From: an uncultured Dorea sp.
Lineage (GTDB): Bacteria; Bacillota; Clostridia; Lachnospirales; Lachnospiraceae
Assembly: GCA_947388185.1 (NCBI GenBank)
Contig: CANDQP010000022.1
Coordinates: forward strand, 1 to 35,563
Length of the DNA: 35,563 bases
Direction of reading: 5' to 3'
In this document: positions 33,682 through 35,563 of the stretch, piece by piece
Layout: each line of letters opens with the position of its first letter
Numbering within the stretch: position 1 is the first letter of the stretch
Position numbers and translations under genes: made by a program
Notes under the pieces: generated by a model
What the model was told of the DNA's origin: nothing
Database searches by the model: none
What the model saw: only the letters and a program-made list of their open reading frames with translations

Positions 33682-33716
33682 GGGAGCAGGTGCGGCGTGT
33701 ACTTGTTCCCTTTTTT
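33682..33716 (+). terminator. Intrinsic terminator/attenuator between the small ORF and metN
   Basis: GGGAGCAGGT pairs with ACTTGTTCCC (10 bp with two G-T pairs), 9-nt loop, then TTTTTT. It would stop transcripts from P1 before metN. Confidence 0.8.
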
Positions 33717-33733
33717 GTGGTTTCAAAGAATTA

Positions 33734-33750
33734 AGGAACTGAAAGTTCCT
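33734..33750 (+). promoter_or_regulatory. Small hairpin just before the metN ribosome binding site
   Basis: AGGAACT-GAA-AGTTCCT, a perfect 7-bp stem with a 3-nt loop, directly in front of the purine-rich GAGGAGAGAGGAGAAGG that precedes metN. It may affect mRNA stability or initiation. Confidence 0.4.
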
Positions 33751-33770
33751 GAGGAGAGAGGAGAAGGGTC

Positions 33771-34802
33771 ATGGCACAGATTGAAGTAAGACATCTGACG
33801 AAAATATTTACTTCAAAGGATGCGAAGGTTGATGCGTTGAAGGACATCAGCCTGGAGATTGAACAGGGAGATATCTATGGGATCATAGGTATGTCCGGTG
33901 CGGGTAAGAGTACGCTGGTACGGTGTCTGAATTACCTGGAGAAGCCGACCAAAGGAGCGGTTCTGGTAGACGGCAAGGAATTGGGGGCGATGTCAGAGAA
34001 GGAGCTTCTGAAGCAGCGTAAGGATATCGCGATGATTTTCCAGCATTTCAATCTGCTGATGCAGAAGAATGTGGTAGATAATGTAAGCTTTCCGCTTCTG
34101 ATCCAGGGCGTTAAGAAGAAAGAAGCGCGCAGGAAGGCCAAAGAACTGCTTGGAATCGTAGGGCTTGAGGAGAAGGAACAGTCCTATCCGGCACAGCTTT
34201 CCGGAGGACAGAAGCAGAGAGTCGCCATAGCAAGGGCGCTGGCGTCTGATCCGAGGATCCTCCTGTGCGACGAGGCGACCAGTGCGCTGGACCCACAGAC
34301 AACGGCGTCCATCCTGGATCTTTTGAAGGATATCAATCAGCGTTTTGGGATCACGATCGTGATCATCACCCATCAGATGTCTGTGATCCGCAAGATCTGC
34401 AGCCATGTGGCGATCATGGCTCAGGGAGAGATCAAGGAGCATGGCCTGGTAGAAGAGATCTTCAGTCATCCCAAGACCAGGGAGGCGAGAGAGCTGATCT
34501 TGAAGGATTCGGACGGGGAGCATGGGGATCATGCCGGCAGGACGCAGGACAGACTGATGGAGTCGAAGAAGATCCGGATCGTGTTCTCGGAGAATTCTTC
34601 GTTTGAACCGGTGATCGCCAATATGGTGCTGAAGACGGGCAGACCGGTCAATATCCTGCGGGCAGATACCAAGAACGTAGGAGGGATCGCCAAGGGTGAG
34701 ATGATCCTTGGGCTTCCGGATGATGAGAAGCTTCAGAGAGAGATTGAGGATTATATAACAGAAAGAGGACTGGAGATCGAGGAGGTGACGGGAGATGTTT
34801 AG
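33771..34802 (+). CDS. metN: Methionine ABC transporter ATP-binding protein MetN
   Basis: 343 aa. It is the ATPase of the D/L-methionine importer. Walker A GMSGAGKST (40-48), Q-loop IFQHFNLL, ABC signature LSGGQKQRVAIARAL, Walker B ILLCDEATSALD and switch His ITHQMS are all intact. The C-terminal ~95 residues form the NIL domain (IRIVFSENSSFEPVIANMVL, VGGIAKGEMILGLP), the methionine-binding regulatory domain responsible for trans-inhibition of the pump; this separates MetN from other amino-acid ATPases. The ATG is preceded by GGAGAAGGG. It overlaps metI by 8 bp. Confidence 0.96.
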   Translation: MAQIEVRHLTKIFTSKDAKVDALKDISLEIEQGDIYGIIGMSGAGKSTLVRCLNYLEKPTKGAVLVDGKELGAMSEKELLKQRKDIAMIFQHFNLLMQKNVVDNVSFPLLIQGVKKKEARRKAKELLGIVGLEEKEQSYPAQLSGGQKQRVAIARALASDPRILLCDEATSALDPQTTASILDLLKDINQRFGITIVIITHQMSVIRKICSHVAIMAQGEIKEHGLVEEIFSHPKTREARELILKDSDGEHGDHAGRTQDRLMESKKIRIVFSENSSFEPVIANMVLKTGRPVNILRADTKNVGGIAKGEMILGLPDDEKLQREIEDYITERGLEIEEVTGDV

Positions 34803-35454
34803 CAGTGAGGTAATACAGATGTTGATACAGGGAATCGGGGAGACGTTATATATGACGCTTGCGTCGACCCTGTTTGGATATCTGTTTGGTCTTCCTATGG
34901 GAATCCTGCTGACCATATCAGATAAGGAAGGGATCAAGCCCAATTGGGTGCTCTATAAGGTACTGGACGTGATCGCGAACATTGTAAGAAGCGTGCCGTT
35001 CCTGATCCTGCTGATCGTGCTGATCCCATTTACGAGAATGATCGTGGGGAAGAGCTACGGTTCGACGGCGACGATCGTGCCCCTTGTGGCTGCTGCGGTT
35101 CCGTACATAGCCCGTATGGTGGAATCTTCCCTCAGGGAGGTGGACGCGGGAGTGATCGAGGCGGCAAGGTCCATGGGCGCTTCCACATTTACCATAGTGA
35201 CGAAGGTACTGTTGGTGGAGGCAAGGACCTCCCTGATCGTGGGAGTGACCATCACGCTTGGGACGATACTAGGATATTCGGCAATGGCAGGGACCGTGGG
35301 CGGAGGCGGACTTGGAGATATTGCGATCCGTTACGGATACCATCGGTATGAGGCTGACATCATGGTAGTTACGGTGGTGCTCCTGATCCTTCTGGTGCAA
35401 ATATTCCAGACAATTGGTATGAAATTGTCTGTTCATCTTGATAAAAGGAAATAA
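34795..35454 (+). CDS. metI: Methionine ABC transporter permease MetI
   Basis: 219 aa, the normal MetI length. About five membrane-spanning segments are visible, with the family opening IGETLYMTLASTLFGYLFGLPMG and the coupling EAA loop EVDAGVIEAARSMGASTFTIVTKV, followed by YSAMAGTVGGGGLGDIAIRYGYHRY, which is characteristic of MetI. The start overlaps the metN end (ATGTTTAG), so the two subunits are translationally coupled. It works with MetN and the lipoprotein MetQ encoded next. Confidence 0.96.
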   Translation: MFSSEVIQMLIQGIGETLYMTLASTLFGYLFGLPMGILLTISDKEGIKPNWVLYKVLDVIANIVRSVPFLILLIVLIPFTRMIVGKSYGSTATIVPLVAAAVPYIARMVESSLREVDAGVIEAARSMGASTFTIVTKVLLVEARTSLIVGVTITLGTILGYSAMAGTVGGGGLGDIAIRYGYHRYEADIMVVTVVLLILLVQIFQTIGMKLSVHLDKRK

Positions 35455-35483
35455 AAACATAACGAAAAAGGAGGAAATGTATT

Positions 35484-35563
35484 ATGAAGAGAAGATTATT
35501 GACAGTATTGCTGGCGGGAGTATTGGCAGCGGCGCTTACAGGCTGCGGCGGTTCGGATAAGGG
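35484..35563 (+). CDS. metQ: Methionine-binding lipoprotein MetQ, 3'-truncated by window edge
   Basis: Only the first 26 codons are in the window: MKRRLLTVLLAGVLAAALTGCGGSDKG, a lipoprotein signal peptide with the lipobox LTGC. GGAGG lies eight bases before the ATG. Position directly after metNI identifies it as the substrate-binding lipoprotein of the same importer, although the binding domain itself is not visible here. Confidence 0.85.
   Translation, partial: MKRRLLTVLLAGVLAAALTGCGGSDK

Noticed and set aside
33531-33770. S-box (SAM-I) or T-box riboswitch before metN
   Set aside because: Neither the S-box core nor the T-box AGGGTGGNACCGCG sequence is present; only a simple terminator and a small hairpin are seen.

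Overview
The window looks like chromosomal DNA of a strictly anaerobic, low-to-mid GC Firmicute, most likely a Lachnospiraceae (Clostridia). The evidence is strong AGGAGG-type ribosome binding sites, sigma-A promoters, a three-domain flavodiiron protein with rubredoxin, a GH36 alpha-galactosidase, a YyaL/DUF255 protein, Rpn-type PD-(D/E)XK proteins with EGR-repeat tails, and Wadjet genes of the kind common in that family. The species cannot be fixed from the sequence alone. No rRNA, tRNA or CRISPR array was seen.

Layout. (1) 1-5.3 kb is mostly housekeeping: the 3' part of an unrecognised TOPRIM-like gene, a thioredoxin-domain DUF255 protein, a glnK-amtB ammonium operon on the minus strand with two terminator-like hairpins (one in the leader, one between the genes), and a cytoplasmic Cu/Zn-SOD-like protein lacking the catalytic Arg. 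(2) 5.3-16.2 kb is accessory: a recent direct duplication of a 1.33-kb rpn unit around an IS66 tnpA remnant, a 1350-aa sortase-anchored beta-helix/Ig-like surface protein with a histone-H1-like Lys/Ala/Pro tail, a third rpn gene split by an in-frame amber codon, and a compact three-gene cassette (small NSSSSSF-motif protein, SPASM radical SAM protein with unusual Cys spacing, XRE regulator). (3) 16.3-24.2 kb is a complete Wadjet (JetDABC) plasmid-defence operon with its own promoter. (4) 24.2-35.6 kb returns to chromosomal functions: a DUF4190-like membrane protein, a GH36 alpha-galactosidase divergent from an FAD/Rieske oxidoreductase, a flavodiiron-flavin reductase-rubredoxin protein, a TetM-like ribosomal GTPase fused to a Rae1/YacP-type NYN nuclease, a 31-aa Met/Cys-rich small ORF, and the metNIQ methionine transporter, cut by the window end.

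How it works together. The Rpn genes, the radical SAM cassette and Wadjet form a defence/accessory island. A shared 36-bp element lies upstream of both the third rpn gene and the Wadjet operon. The most interesting candidates for undescribed biology are (a) the NSSSSSF protein/radical SAM/XRE cassette, with a 19-bp palindrome on its promoter, (b) the Met/Cys-rich small ORF with its own promoter and terminator directly before metN, and (c) the GTPase-nuclease fusion, which suggests coupled ribosome remodelling and A-site mRNA cleavage.
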